Shown: positions 47,130 to 57,950 of the stretch, piece by piece
How positions within the stretch are numbered: position 1 is the first letter of the stretch
Layout of the letters: the number at the start of each line of letters is the position of its first letter
Assembly (NCBI RefSeq): GCF_003711515.1
Contig: NW_021167095.1
Location: forward strand, 1-64,000
Direction of reading: 5' to 3'
Length of the DNA: 64,000 bases
Origin: Sodiomyces alkalinus F11
Lineage: Eukaryota > Ascomycota > Sordariomycetes > Glomerellales > Plectosphaerellaceae
Position numbers and translations under genes: made by a program
The notes under the pieces: generated by a model
Databases searched by the model: none
Seen by the model: only the letters and a program-made list of their open reading frames with translations
Told to the model about the DNA's origin: nothing

Positions 47130-50100
47130 GTAATAGCGTACAGGTGTTTAACGGGCTATTATTCGTTATTACTAAGCCGAATTTCCCTTTAAACTTATCG
47201 AGTACCCGTGTTTATACTAATAGTTCTAGAGGTTCCTATATAGGCTTATAGTATCCTACCTATTATACTAGTACTTTACGTTTTAATTCCTTACCTTACC
47301 TTTTTATCCTCGCGTAGAGGATTTCCTTAACTTCCTATTCTTTATTATCGGTTACTTCTCGAATAGGCGGTGGTTAAGGGTTATCTACTATTGATCCCGG
47401 AAAGGGGTTATCGCCCGCGCGACGTAATAAGTCTACGTAGAACTAAGGGTAGATTTATAATAGTATAGTAAGCTCGACTACGTATAGGCTAATTACCTTT
47501 ATAACTTGGTATTTATAATAGAGCTAGTTAAGCTTTCGTGATAGTCGTAGAGTCGAATAGTTAGCTAATAATAGCTAAACTAAGTCGTTAACCTTAAAAC
47601 GCTTAGCCGGCATGTAATATTAGTTAGTAGACTCTTTATTTCTAAGCTATATCGATATAATCACGGCCTAAGTGAACTCGGTTATTTTCTATACACGGTA
47701 TAATAGGTCGTGGGCCGCTAATACTCTAGGTTCTAAAAGGGGCTCCTTAGTTATCTAGATCGGATCGATATAGTAGCTATATTCTAAGAAAAAAGGACTA
47801 AACACTATTATAGAGCTTTTACGGTTATTTAGGGTTAGTTATACTACGGGTAGTAGGTAATTCTAGTTATCCTAAGCGTAATAGATAAAGGCTCGTAAAT
47901 AAGCTTATACTTTTTAGTTTATGCGGTCTATTACTTTATTAGTCTAAGGGTAATATACTATACTAAGCTTACGCGATATCCGTGCGAGCTTATAAAAATA
48001 CTTCTAGAACCTACTTAGCTAGTTTAAGCCTTAGTTATTAATAATTAACCTAAGTATTCCGTGGAACCGGAAATAATAGTAAAGGAACTATTCCGCGTAA
48101 GCTTCGGCTTCTATTATCTTGATCGCTTCTAATATTATAGCCTTAGTTAAACGGTCTATAATAACCTAGAGGTAGCGCGCCTTCTTCTCGCCGGCTAGTA
48201 GAAGGTCCGTTATAAAATCTATTAATAGGTCGCTCCGTATTTATTCTAGTACCGGGAGGGGGCGTAAAAGGCCATATTTTGTATTTCTCTATATATTCCC
48301 CTTTCCGTAGATATCGTAGTTCCGGATAAATGGTTAGATATCCTTATTTATCCTCGGCTAGAAAAAGCAACGCGCTATTAAGGCGATAGTGTTTTTATAT
48401 CCGGGGTATCCTCCGATTACTAAATCGTGAATTAACTAAATAATCCTCTCTTAAAACGTCGACCCTTTAGTAGACCTAGGCACCTAAATTCGGTCGTGGA
48501 ATAATAATAACCTAGTTGTAAAGACTAAGTACTCGGCTACTTATAGCTTTAATTCTAATAATAGTAAGAACTATTATTCTTCTTCGGAGACCGTAGATAA
48601 GGCTCCTTAATATTATTCGTTAGTCGTAAGCGTTATATTCTATAATCGCTATAGCTTTTAGTCCGCGTTAAAGATCGATTAACCGCTATTAATATAACGA
48701 ATACTAAGTAGAATCGCGGTATTAGGAATTAATTAAATATAATAAGATTACTCCTATTTATTCGTTATATCTTAGGGCTTATCTTATTATCGATATAAGA
48801 GGGCGTCCGCTATCGCGTTATCCTTTCCCTTCCGATACTCGAGCATAAGGTTAAACTATATAAGCTTACCGGCTTATCGGCTTTATCGCTTAGTAAGCGT
48901 TCGCTTTATTATAAAGTATTTAAGGGCCTTATAGTCGGAGAGGACTATAAATTACCTATAACTAATAAGCTCGGCCCGCTATACTATTAAATAACTTATA
49001 ATCGCTAGTATTTCCTTATTATAGATTAAGTAGTTATATTCCGCTCTATTAAGTTTATAAGAGTAATATACGAATACGTAGCGATTTCCGTCCGCGTATT
49101 CTTATATTAGGCTACCCGTAAAGGTAAACCCTAAATAGGCTATCTCGATAAATATCTTATTTACTAGGTCCTATTATTATAGTATCTGTCCTTCTTAGAA
49201 CCTCGCCTTTAGCTCGCGAAAGGCCGTTTTTTCCTTAGGACCCTATTAAAAGGTATAGTCTTTTTTAGTTAGTGCTATTAATAGGGCTAAGATCCCCGAA
49301 AAATCCTTAATAAAGATTCGGTAATAATTCGTGAACCCTAAAAAGCTTCGCACGCCTTTAACCGTTATAGGCGCTTTATACTCGTAAATAGCTTATAACT
49401 TCTCTAGGTCGTAAAATACGCCTTTCCCTGTGGTAATTATCAATCCTAAGTACTTTACTCTCTTTACGCTAAACTCGTACTTTAACGGATCTAGGTTTTG
49501 GCCGGCGTCCGCGAGTACACGGAGTACTTATTTTACCTTCGCCTTATAATCGGCCTAACTCCTATTAAAGTAAATTAGGATATCGTCGATATAAGCGGTA
49601 ATAAAGTCGTCTAAGAAGCGCTATAGTGTTTTATTAATATATTATTAAAAAGTTATAGGAGCCTTACTTAGGCTAAACGGGTAGATAAGCTATTCGAAAT
49701 GCCTAAACCGAGTTCGGAATATAGTCTTATCTTTATATCCTAAGGCTATTCTAATCTTATAAAAGGCGGCGATTATATCGAGCTTCGTAAACTATTTTAC
49801 TTAGCTTAGGTTCTATAGTATCTTAGCAATTAAGGGAAGTAGATAATAGTCTTACATAGTAATCGTGTTTAACGCTTAATAGTCGTAATAAAATCGAAGT
49901 CCTCCGCCTAGCTTCCTTATAAAGAGGATAGGAGCCGCGGCTTCCAAACTACTAGCACGGATAAATCCTTTATCTATTAGGTTAGTAAGTATTTTCCGTA
50001 ATACTAAGAGTTCTCCTCTTAATATATTATAGAGTAACCCCTAAAGAAGCGATAATTCTTTACTATTATTTCCGGGTATAAGGTTTACCTCGTAATCGAC

Positions 50101-50720
50101 TCTTAATTAGTATAGCGGTAATTAATTAGCCTTATCGGGCGCGAATAGGTCGCCGAATTCTTATAGTAACTCTTCGGGTATAAAGTCTTTTAGGTCTATT
50201 AGTTATTTCTTATATAATGCTCTTTTAATATCCCTTAAGCTTACTCCCTGGATTAAGACTTCCTTACCCTTCGGTTATAATTATCGAATAATACCCGCGA
50301 ATATAGATCCTATAACTAAATAGTCGTCACGGATAGCTTATACTCTAGTAGGTTCCTTTTCGTAATAATGTTATACATTTAATCCGGCTACTCCGTAGTA
50401 AAGCCGTTTATCTTTAGCGTAGTATATTACGTTATTTTATTCTATCTAGGGCTTCCTAAGGAATACGGCTTAATTAAGCCCGGGAACTATATATACGAGT
50501 ATCTTTTACGGGTAACCGCCGATCTTAAGCTTATAAACGGCGATCCCCGCGCTACCAATAATCCTAGTAGCTTCCGAGAAGCTATTTAGTAGTTAATTCG
50601 TTTCATTAATTAACAGTAATTAGAGTCTTTAGGTAAACTATTCACTTATAGCGGTATAGTAGTCATAACTAGTATTAATAAGGGCGAGGATACGCCGTTT
50701 ATTTACTTTAGCTACTATAA
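47130..50720 (-). pseudogene. Gypsy-C pol remnant (protease to chromodomain)
   Basis: Minus strand. The protease-like segment reads LINTSYDYYTAI near 50,670 (INTS where DTG is expected). RT follows with FLDDFITAYIDDILIY at about 49,560-49,610, so the YIDD box is intact. RNase H and integrase follow in order (LIDFITDLLL, YYPQTNKVIDRIN). A chromodomain lies at about 47,330-47,230 (EVKEILYARIKRQGKE, LVQQVGYYKPIQEPL with Q for W). The frame is kept for about 1,190 codons with RIP-type stops only. It is related to Gypsy-A/B but distinct. Confidence 0.9.
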
Positions 50721-50899
50721 GTGCCGGGTTACTACTAGCTCGCACTTTAAACGCCTCTTACTCCCGCTGTATCACGGCTATTAGCCTTAACGCCTATCTT
50801 CGCGTTAGAGCTACTCTTTTTCCGAGTCGTCCTCGATAATCGACTCGTCCCCGCTCTTATCACGATCTTTCGTGCGAGTCTTCTTAACCTTCAGAACTG

Positions 50900-52060
50900 T
50901 GTCTTAGCTTTCCTTTAGCTTTTTATAGTTCCGCGCGATATATCGTTTCTTATTATAGTTATAGTATATCCGACTCTTTTACTTCGCCTTCCTATTACTA
51001 ATACGGTTTACTCCGCCTATCTTCGTATCGCTATCGGTATCCTTCTTCGTAGTTATATAGTCTTAAGCTTATTTATCGTAGTTTTATTTAAACTAATAGC
51101 CTTTAAGTTTCCTAGTAATCTCTTACACGCCGTTAACCTATATAGTATAGTAGTTAGTAAGGATTTAGGCGGAGATAAGTCTATCCCTAAATCGCACAGT
51201 AATCGCTTTTTCGAGGAATAAAGTCTATATAGTAGCTTCCTATTTGGTACTACCTATAAGGGCGATCTATCTTTTAAAATAGGGCAGGAAGGAGGTAAAT
51301 AACTTATTAGTTCGTTAACGAATTATACGTAAGGCTTAGGCGGCCTATAATTATTCTATAGGGTTAAGGTAAATACGATTAAGATATGCTATAAAGTTAT
51401 TAGGGTCTATAAGCTTACCCGGCCTATCGCTTTTATAAAAGGCCGATATAACTTATTATACTTCGGGCCTTAGGTAATTATAGATCGTGTACTAAGCTTA
51501 TATATTATTATAGAATAAGTCGCTATCGATTATAAGCTTCTACGGTATCGTGTAGGCCTATACGCTATAATATACTCGCTCCTCTAAGAACTTCGCCGGG
51601 CTATTAATAGTTTTACGGGGTATCGCTATTAAGATCGGGACGATTACTATTATAATCGGCTATAGCGTAGGCGATAGAACCGGTAATAGGGTAGACTCTA
51701 TTAGTATAAGAATTATCGGGGTCTACGAGGGAGCCAGAATATTTAGGTTAAGCGGCGTTAGGTTCTACGGGGTAAGCGATTCTAGGAGCCGGGCTATAAG
51801 CTATTCGACTAACTAGCGTTATCGCTTATCGGCTTCTTCTCTTACGCGTTATCGGTCTATAAACTAGCGTATTTCCGAGTAGTATTCTTATATCCGAGTA
51901 AGTCTTAAGTTAATATCGGTATATTATTTATAAAAAGGGCCTAGCCTTATATTTAGGGCTTAGTTATTTTCTTCGAACCGTTAATTCGTCTACTCTATAA
52001 GCTATTTAATTCTAATAGGTTATTAGCCGGTAGCGTTAGAATTCTAATCTATCGCTAGCG
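50900..52060 (-). pseudogene. Gypsy-C gag remnant
   Basis: Lies between the 5' LTR and the protease on the minus strand. A knuckle with Cys turned to Tyr, YYNYNKKRYIARNYKK, is at about 50,960-50,910; it is followed by an acidic linker (SGDESIIEDDSEKE) before the protease. The upstream part is in the gag position, but I did not trace it residue by residue. Confidence 0.72.
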
Positions 52061-52090
52061 TAACGCGTAGGTATCGCTAAGTTCTAGATA

Positions 52091-52305
52091 TATAAACGAT
52101 TAGTTATAGGTCGTGGCACTAAGTAAGGTTATAATAATAGATTATCTAGAACTAAGGAAGGAAGAAGGAAAAAGGAGAAAAGTCTATAGCGCTAGGCTAG
52201 CTATAAGGTAGCGATAACTTAGCGATATAGGTCCGTTAACTAAGCGCGCAGTCAGGAAGATCCGGAGTATAGCCGGATCCTCTATATCGGGGTCAACGCG
52301 TAATA
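52091..52305 (-). repeat. Gypsy-C 5' LTR
   Basis: Plus-strand start TATAAACGAT (partner TGTGAATGAC), end CGCGTAATA, followed by TATAC. Full-length match to 45,081-45,295. Confidence 0.93.
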
Positions 52306-52405
52306 TATACCTAGCTTCTAGTAGGCTTTAGCTCTTAGGGCGATAGGCGCTACGCTATAGCTTTAGGGCTATATACGCGTAATGAATTAAAAAGAAATAT
52401 ATATA
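52306..52405 (+). mobile_element. LINE copy 2, end of 3' UTR and A-rich tail
   Basis: After Gypsy-C and one TATAC are removed, this joins 45,080. The sequence TATAGCTTTAGGGCTATATACGCG followed by AATGAATTAAAAAG aligns with LINE copy 1 at 18,660-18,710 (reverse). It marks the LINE 3' end. Confidence 0.85.
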
Positions 52406-52455
52406 TATAGGTTTCGAGTGGTTTAGGGCGTTTACACGTAAAACGTAGGTCCCCC
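52406..52455 (-). repeat. Inverted repeat, right copy (first 50 bp of the LINE, reversed)
   Basis: Reverse complement of 38,861-38,910. It lies immediately after the LINE copy 2 tail and before the Copia-4 gag fragment. It is either the 5' end of a second, opposite LINE copy whose body is gone or a trace of a rearrangement. Confidence 0.8.
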
Positions 52456-53057
52456 TATATAATTTATAAGAAGGATATAAGGGTTATTAAGACTATACGG
52501 ATATATTTATTACAGTCTTTATAGGTATTATCGTGGCGGGCAGCTATAGAGTAAGTAGTATTATAGTAGATAGCTTTAAATACCTCTTTTAGTATAGCGT
52601 TACGTAGTAATAGCTTACGGCTTATATTAATAGTATTAGTCTACTATATTAATATAGTGCTAATACTCTTAACGTACTTTGCGTGGTTATCCCCCTATAT
52701 CCTCTACTACTATATCGCCGAATTATAGGCGCGCTGCCTAGCAGCTATTTAATCTAACTACTAAATAGGCGTAGCTTTTACTTATAAGGTTACGTTCAAG
52801 GCCTAGAAGTTAGCGTAGGAAGTTAAAACAGGCCTTTAAGGAGGGGAAATAGATTTATAATAGCGTAGATAATCCTGTATTAGTATTAACGGCCGTAGCT
52901 TCGTAATAGCTATACTAGAGCTTCTAATCGTGATAGGTTTTATAGATACCTAGCTTATAGTCCGATATCTTAAGGATTATAGATTACTATACTATATTGG
53001 TATAGCTAGATAAGGTCTTAATTAGTAGTAGCAAAGGTAAAGAGTAAAGTTTTCACT
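52456..53057 (-). pseudogene. Copia-4 gag fragment
   Basis: Minus-strand frame homologous to the gags at 55,460 and 28,655 (for example DIGLQARYLQNLSRLEAL near 52,960, matching a very similar segment of Copia-5). It is cut at about 52,456-52,480 beside the inverted LINE end. Everything downstream of gag is missing. It connects rightward to the partial LTR at 53,058. Confidence 0.72.
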
Positions 53058-53192
53058 TAGTAAATAAGACTCTCAATTATCTGATATAGCGTAGTCGAAA
53101 TCAGTATAAAAGAGGTTAAAATTAATTAAGGTATTTATATATAATTAGATCTGTGGTAGACTGCTATCGAACCGCTACCACCGTATTTTATA
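53058..53192 (-). repeat. Copia-4 LTR fragment, interrupted by Fot1
   Basis: Matches 28,747-28,880 in the same orientation, from TAGTAAATAAGAC to CACCGTATTTTATA. The TA at 53,193-53,194 is the transposon target duplication; the LTR resumes briefly after it at 55,163-55,172 (TAGTGCAGAT). Confidence 0.8.
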
Positions 53193-53194
53193 TA

Positions 53195-53277
53195 CCCGTG
53201 CGACGCCCTACTTATTTTTGTTTGTTTGGTACTTACTAGCTATAAGCTAGTGCTAGATAGTTATTTAGCCACTTTTT
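53195..53277 (+). repeat. Fot1-like left terminal inverted repeat
   Basis: Pairs with 55,079-55,162; shares CTTATTTT, GTTTGGTAC-like and TTATTTAGCCACTTTTT blocks. Differences are mostly RIP-type. Confidence 0.87.
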
Positions 53278-53299
53278 CACGATTTTAAAGCTATTTATA

Positions 53300-54940
53300 A
53301 CTATCACGATAACGTAACCTAATAGCCTATACCCTATATAGTTTGTAGCTTACCTAATCGCTTAGCTTTTACCTAAGCCCTAGCTATCTTTATAGCGTCC
53401 TCGCCAACCTTCTTATATACTCTTTACCTTTTTAAACGCGTAGGCTCCACAATACGCTCTACATTCGTAACCTTATTCTTAACGCGTTATTTAGCTATCC
53501 TACGCGTCTCTTCTACCCTTAAAACGCCTCCGTGCTATAGCTATATATTCTTAATAGCACGGCGTTAATAGGTAATAGTCTTAGCGTACTTCTTACGTAT
53601 AAGGTCCCTCTTTACCTGGATTAGTTCGGACGCTAAGGATAACGACACCTTAATAAAGCTTATCACTTTACGCTGTATAGTAGGGTCTAATTCCGCCTTA
53701 TCACGTAAACTACGCCTAATTCTACGGACAGAATAATATATCTTACGAAGGGTTATTAGCGTTATCGGGTTTAAGGACCTATTAGAAGGGATAGGAGACG
53801 GGGTAGGTATCCGAGGTCTGCGTTCTTCTAACTACTATAGAATAATCTACGGGTAAATAGATAGATCCCTGTTTTCTTAAAGGCGGAGAGGATTATTAAT
53901 TACTTAAACGCCTGCTAACGCACACCCTTAAGTAATAAGAGAAATTCGAGCTTTATAATATTAATAACTCTATCGCGAACTAGCTAGTTAAGGGCTTTTG
54001 CGTGGTAATGCTTTAGAGGCTGGAAAACAAATATTAAGCGGTTAAAGTATATAGGTTAGGTAAGGGGGTAATCTAAAAGATATAATATCATGATTATTAT
54101 AGAATTATATAACTTCCTACGTGTAGTAGGAGCCGTGCCTATCTAGGAGTAATAGCCGCTTCGCGCTAATAGATAACTTCTTAGAGTATTTATCGAAATG
54201 CTTTAGCTAATCTAGGCTAATGTATTATATACATAGCGCGATATTTTATAGTAAAATAAGGTATAACTAACCTAGTTATTCGTATATCCAGTTAGCGATA
54301 CTACTGTTATTATTCCGTTAGCTATCCTTTCTAGTTTATACTATTACCATATATAGACTTTACTGTTTAAGATTAGGAAAACGGGGATAATAACGCCGTA
54401 TACCGAAATAGCCTTAATTACTATTATGAACTCTTTATTCTACGGGGTGCTAAAGTAGTAGGATTTATTCTATTTAGTAATAGTAACCTAATCTTTACCT
54501 ATTCCGATTTAAAGGCCGGTCTTATCTATATTCTAGATAAATTCCGGGGGGATTCCGTTTTTCTATATAACTTCCTATAATTAGCTAAAGTATTAAAGAA
54601 CCTATTCGGAATCCTCGGTAGTCTAACAGTTCGTATCTATCTTCTTTTACTTCCTTTCAAAGTAGTCGTGCCGTTAGGTAAACCGCGTAACCTATTATCG
54701 ACTAATAGTAGGGGCAGGGCAGCCTTCTTTAGCGTCGTAACGCGCCTCGAGAATCGCGTTTATAGCGTTAGTAATAAACTCAGGTCGAACCGTAAGGTTA
54801 ATATAGTTAAGGCGGTCTATATAGCGGTATAGGGCCTTTTCTTCAGGCTCTAAAAGCTTCAAATTCAATGATTTTAGGCCCGGTTTAGGGCGGTGGCCCT
54901 ATAGGCGATTCCGTAGCATTGTATCGCGGGAGACTAAATT
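53300..54940 (-). pseudogene. Fot1/pogo-like transposase remnant
   Basis: Minus strand, about 540 codons, the usual size of Fot1 transposase. The N-terminal part (about 54,930-54,650) fits the helix-turn-helix and CENP-B-type region (LEPEEKALYRYIDRLN; RPEFITNAINAIL). The DDE domain starts with NIDKTGLQIGIGKDQV at about 54,540-54,490, corresponding to the DETGF(Q)xG motif with DET changed to DKT. It continues with ITVIKAISVYGVIIPVFL at about 54,400. The C-terminal part is basic with a helical tail (about 53,600-53,310). Stops are RIP-type, and frame changes occur in the middle. It would have cut and pasted the element at TA sites; it is inactive now. Confidence 0.85.
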
Positions 54941-55078
54941 AACGCGCGACCGTTGCTACCTTCGTATCCGGGTTTTTGTTAATATAATTAATAGCCTTGG
55001 TAAGGCGAGATTCTATTTTAAAAAAGATTATAACAGGGTGTTATTATCGATAAAAACGCGGTTATTATAAATAGCTTT

Positions 55079-55162
55079 AAAAAAGTGGCTAAATACCTAT
55101 CCAGCACCAGCTTATAGCTGGTGAGTGCTAAACGAACCAAAATAAGTGGAGCGTGGCACGGG
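55079..55162 (-). repeat. Fot1-like right terminal inverted repeat
   Basis: Inverted partner of 53,195-53,277, ending GCACGGG before TA. A small palindrome CACCAGCTTATAGCTGGTG lies inside it. Confidence 0.87.
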
Positions 55163-55172
55163 TAGTGCAGAT

Positions 55173-55397
55173 TGTCGAATAGACTATAGTCTTTTCAGTT
55201 ACGTAATAGGCTAGATTTCGAAAAGTATAATACGGGTAGACGCTTGCAGAATCTGCACTATATAAAATACGGTGGCAGCGTTTCCCTAACGGTCCGAGAT
55301 AGTTATAATTATACACAATTACCTTAATTAATTTTGACCTATTTTATAACGATTTTAACTACGCTTTACCTGACAATTAAGAGTTTTACTTACTAAG
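55173..55397 (+). repeat. Copia-5 5' LTR
   Basis: Starts TGTCGAATAGAC and ends near TTACTTACTA. It is the reverse of 28,745-28,966. Its first bases directly follow TAGTGCAGAT of the Copia-4 LTR, so Copia-5 either inserted there or forms a head-to-head pair with Copia-4. The inner end is approximate. A 62-codon minus-strand ORF inside it is not a gene. Confidence 0.78.
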
Positions 55398-56856
55398 TGA
55401 ATAACCTACCTTTCTACCTTAACTACTACCGAGTTAAGAAGCTATCTAGCTACGCCGATATAGCGTATTAATCTATAAATAACCATCAAAATATCGGAAT
55501 CTTATAAGCCCATTACCTATAAAACCTATCGCGATTAGGAGCTCTAGAGTAAACACTATAAAGCTATGGCCGTTAATAACAAAGTCTAGGAATATCTACG
55601 CCCAGATAATCCTATTCCCCCTCCTTACAAGCCTGTTTTACCTTCCTACGCCACCTTCTAGCCGACGCACGTAACCCTATAAGCAGAAGCTACGCCCTCG
55701 TAGTAGTTAGATCTAATATCCACTGGGCAGAAAGCCTACGACTCGGCGATATAACGCTGGAAGATATAGAGAGATAACTATACTAGCTATATAAAGGGTA
55801 TTAGAGCCGTTTTAAACCAGTAGACTAACACCATCGATAATAGCCGTAGGCTACTACTACGTAATATAATGCTTAAAGAGGTATTTAAAGCCTTTTAACG
55901 CGGTACTACTCTTTATATAACTACCCGCCGCGTTAATACCTACTAAGATTATAACAAATACATCCGCGTAGCGCTAACGACCCTAAAGAGGCTTAGGAGT
56001 AGGTATCTAGATAGTAGGAGCTATCAGTACGCCTTAAAGAGGTCTAATCGAGGCCCGTAAAGTATATCTGGATAGTAGACTTCTTTGAAGGTATATATTT
56101 AATCGCTAGTCGCGATTAGACCCAAGCCGAGGGACGTCTTTTGGATAAGAAAGTACTACTCCTCGAAGACCTTTAAACCCTTAGTTAGCGAGATATCAAG
56201 ACTAGACTTAAAGATTAAGTAAAACGCGGTAGCCACCGCGCCATAATATTCCCTATACTATATACCAGAAGCGAAGAGGGCGAAAATACCTTAGGTGCCA
56301 CGGCTAACCCTAAGAAGGGTAGCTATAGAAAGAGGAAAGCTAAGAATCCTACTACCACGGTATCTATAGCTATACCCTCTACTGCTTTAGCTAACTATTC
56401 CTCTTCTAAATACCGTTAATCTACCCTATAAAGAGGAGAGATATACCGCGTATACGCTATACCTAGCTACGATATTAACGCCTGCTTCTATCTATTCCCG
56501 GATATAGTATATAACGACTAAACGCCCTTCGAGAGCATTAAAATAACCGTCTAACGGATCCTTAAATATAACCCTGTACTATCCGCGGAAGTCGAAGAAC
56601 TACGCGCTGTCAAGAAGGTGAAGAAGGATACTAGCCGGGACTTAGTATAGCTTAAAGAGGCGTGACTCGACTATAGTAGCGTCCGTAGTGTCCGTAGCGG
56701 CGTCTCCCACGCCGCTAGCTTTATAGTAGGAACCGCTATTACTAGTTACCCTCTTCGAGTATCTACTAGCCTTAATTCCGGTGCTACTATTTATATTTTT
56801 ATCGATTTTTCCTGTTGTTCTAATTTTACACCCACTATATAAGGAGACTATATAGT
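55398..56856 (+). pseudogene. Copia-5 gag and protease fragment
   Basis: Plus strand. Gag runs from about 55,480 (ITYKTYRDQEL-like region homologous to Copia-1 gag) to about 56,400, with frame changes on the way. The protease site reads SLNSGATIYIFIDFS at about 56,765-56,810, so the catalytic DSGA is now NSGA. The frame ends at GDYIVI, where another LTR-like sequence starts at 56,857; integrase, RT and RNase H are absent. It is the same family as Copia-1 and Copia-4. Confidence 0.8.
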
Positions 56857-57000
56857 TATTAAATAGGTAGTCGCAAAGAGTGAAAAGGTAGAGTCAAGTA
56901 AGAAACCAGGTATAATCATAATAGGATTATAATAGGGTTAGAACGTGGGTGTAGCCAAAGAATTAGATTAATCGCTAGCCTCTCTCTTAAAAGGGGAGGC
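56857..57000 (-). repeat. LTR fragment matching 30,160-30,299 in reverse
   Basis: Begins TATTAAATAGGTAGTC, the reverse complement of the Copia-2 LTR end. It shares TTATAATAGGGTTAGAACGTGG and the GGAGGC hairpin region, then diverges after about 57,000. It truncates Copia-5. Confidence 0.75.
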
Positions 57001-57950
57001 TCCTCCGCTCCTTAAGACTACCTTCTGCTACTCTCTACTACTTCTTGAGGACTGCTTATTTACTTTCTTAAGGGCTGCGTATTTACTTTAAGAGACTATT
57101 CTGTTTACTTATATAATAACTACTTTATTTATGTCTTGAGGGGTCTTAGCCTGGGCATGCCTGGACCCCTATAGATTTATAATAGGGCCCTATCATGACC
57201 ACTACTGTAGACACCTGATATAGCGACCCCCCCCCGGATGCTCCTGTTCTTAGGAGCGCCCGATCCGTGCTAGCCCCCTCGGCTCCTCTATAACCCGGCC
57301 TCTGAGTCTATCCCCTAAATTCCTGATACCCCGAATCGGAGCCTTCCACGATAGGACCCTAATAGGCCCCCGACCGGTTCCCACACGGAGCCTTTCTAGC
57401 CGTGGCTCTAACCCGGGTATACGCTCTCTCCCTTTAATCTATTAACCAAAAACTAATAAAGGCCACTCTATCCTTAACCCGAGACCTAAACTAATATCCT
57501 ATCTAGGACTCTAATAGGTTCTAGGCCGGTTCCTCTACGGGTCCTTAAGTCTATTCCTTTATCCCCCTAGGTTATCCCTTCTATTACTTTATAAAGACTC
57601 CCGAAGCTAGTATCACGTAGGGCCCATTATTACTCCTTCCGTGAACTTCGTAGCTTCCTTCTTTATACTAAAAATAGGTGTCTATATTACTACTATTAGG
57701 GGGATATCTCGTAATCCTCCCGTTATTCCTCTTCCTATTCTTTTTATTCCTCTTCTATACTTAATTCTTCGATCGTATTACCTCTTTTCAGTAAGTCCTA
57801 CCTAACCTAAGATATCGCGTACTAACGACGTATAGCCTTATTGAATTAAATAACTACTAGCTTATAAGTAGTTCCCACACGTCTCTAGTCCCCGATACTA
57901 CCTAACTATATATCTAGTATAGTCACTATATCTTCCCAGGAAATTAATAA
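57001..57950. other. Unassigned, partly less mutated spacer
   Basis: No domain recognised on either strand. TG and CA are frequent between about 57,000 and 57,240 (for example CTGGGCATGCCTGGACC), so this patch is less affected by RIP. A run of nine C lies near 57,226. The 3' LTR of Gypsy-D would be expected here, but no partner is visible. Confidence 0.4.

Larger units (their letters stand above)
45076..52310 (-). mobile_element. Gypsy-C: complete LTR retrotransposon with TATAC target duplication
   Basis: Direct 215 bp LTRs (45,081-45,295 and 52,091-52,305) are flanked by TATAC at 45,076-45,080 and 52,306-52,310. The LTRs differ at about 17 sites, 15 of them transitions. Gag and pol read on the minus strand, and an antisense ORF on the plus strand fills the space between pol and the 3' LTR. 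It is inserted into the 3' UTR of LINE copy 2. A solo LTR of the same family is at 61,520-61,733. Confidence 0.94.
53193..55164 (-). mobile_element. Fot1-like (Tc1/mariner-pogo) DNA transposon with TA duplication
   Basis: The element spans 53,195-55,162 (1,968 bp) with terminal inverted repeats of about 83 bp beginning CCCGTGC and ending GCACGGG. TA lies on each side (53,193-53,194 and 55,163-55,164). The length, TA target and transposase fit the Fot1 family of fungal pogo-like elements (about 1.9 kb). It is inserted in the Copia-4 LTR. Confidence 0.9.
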
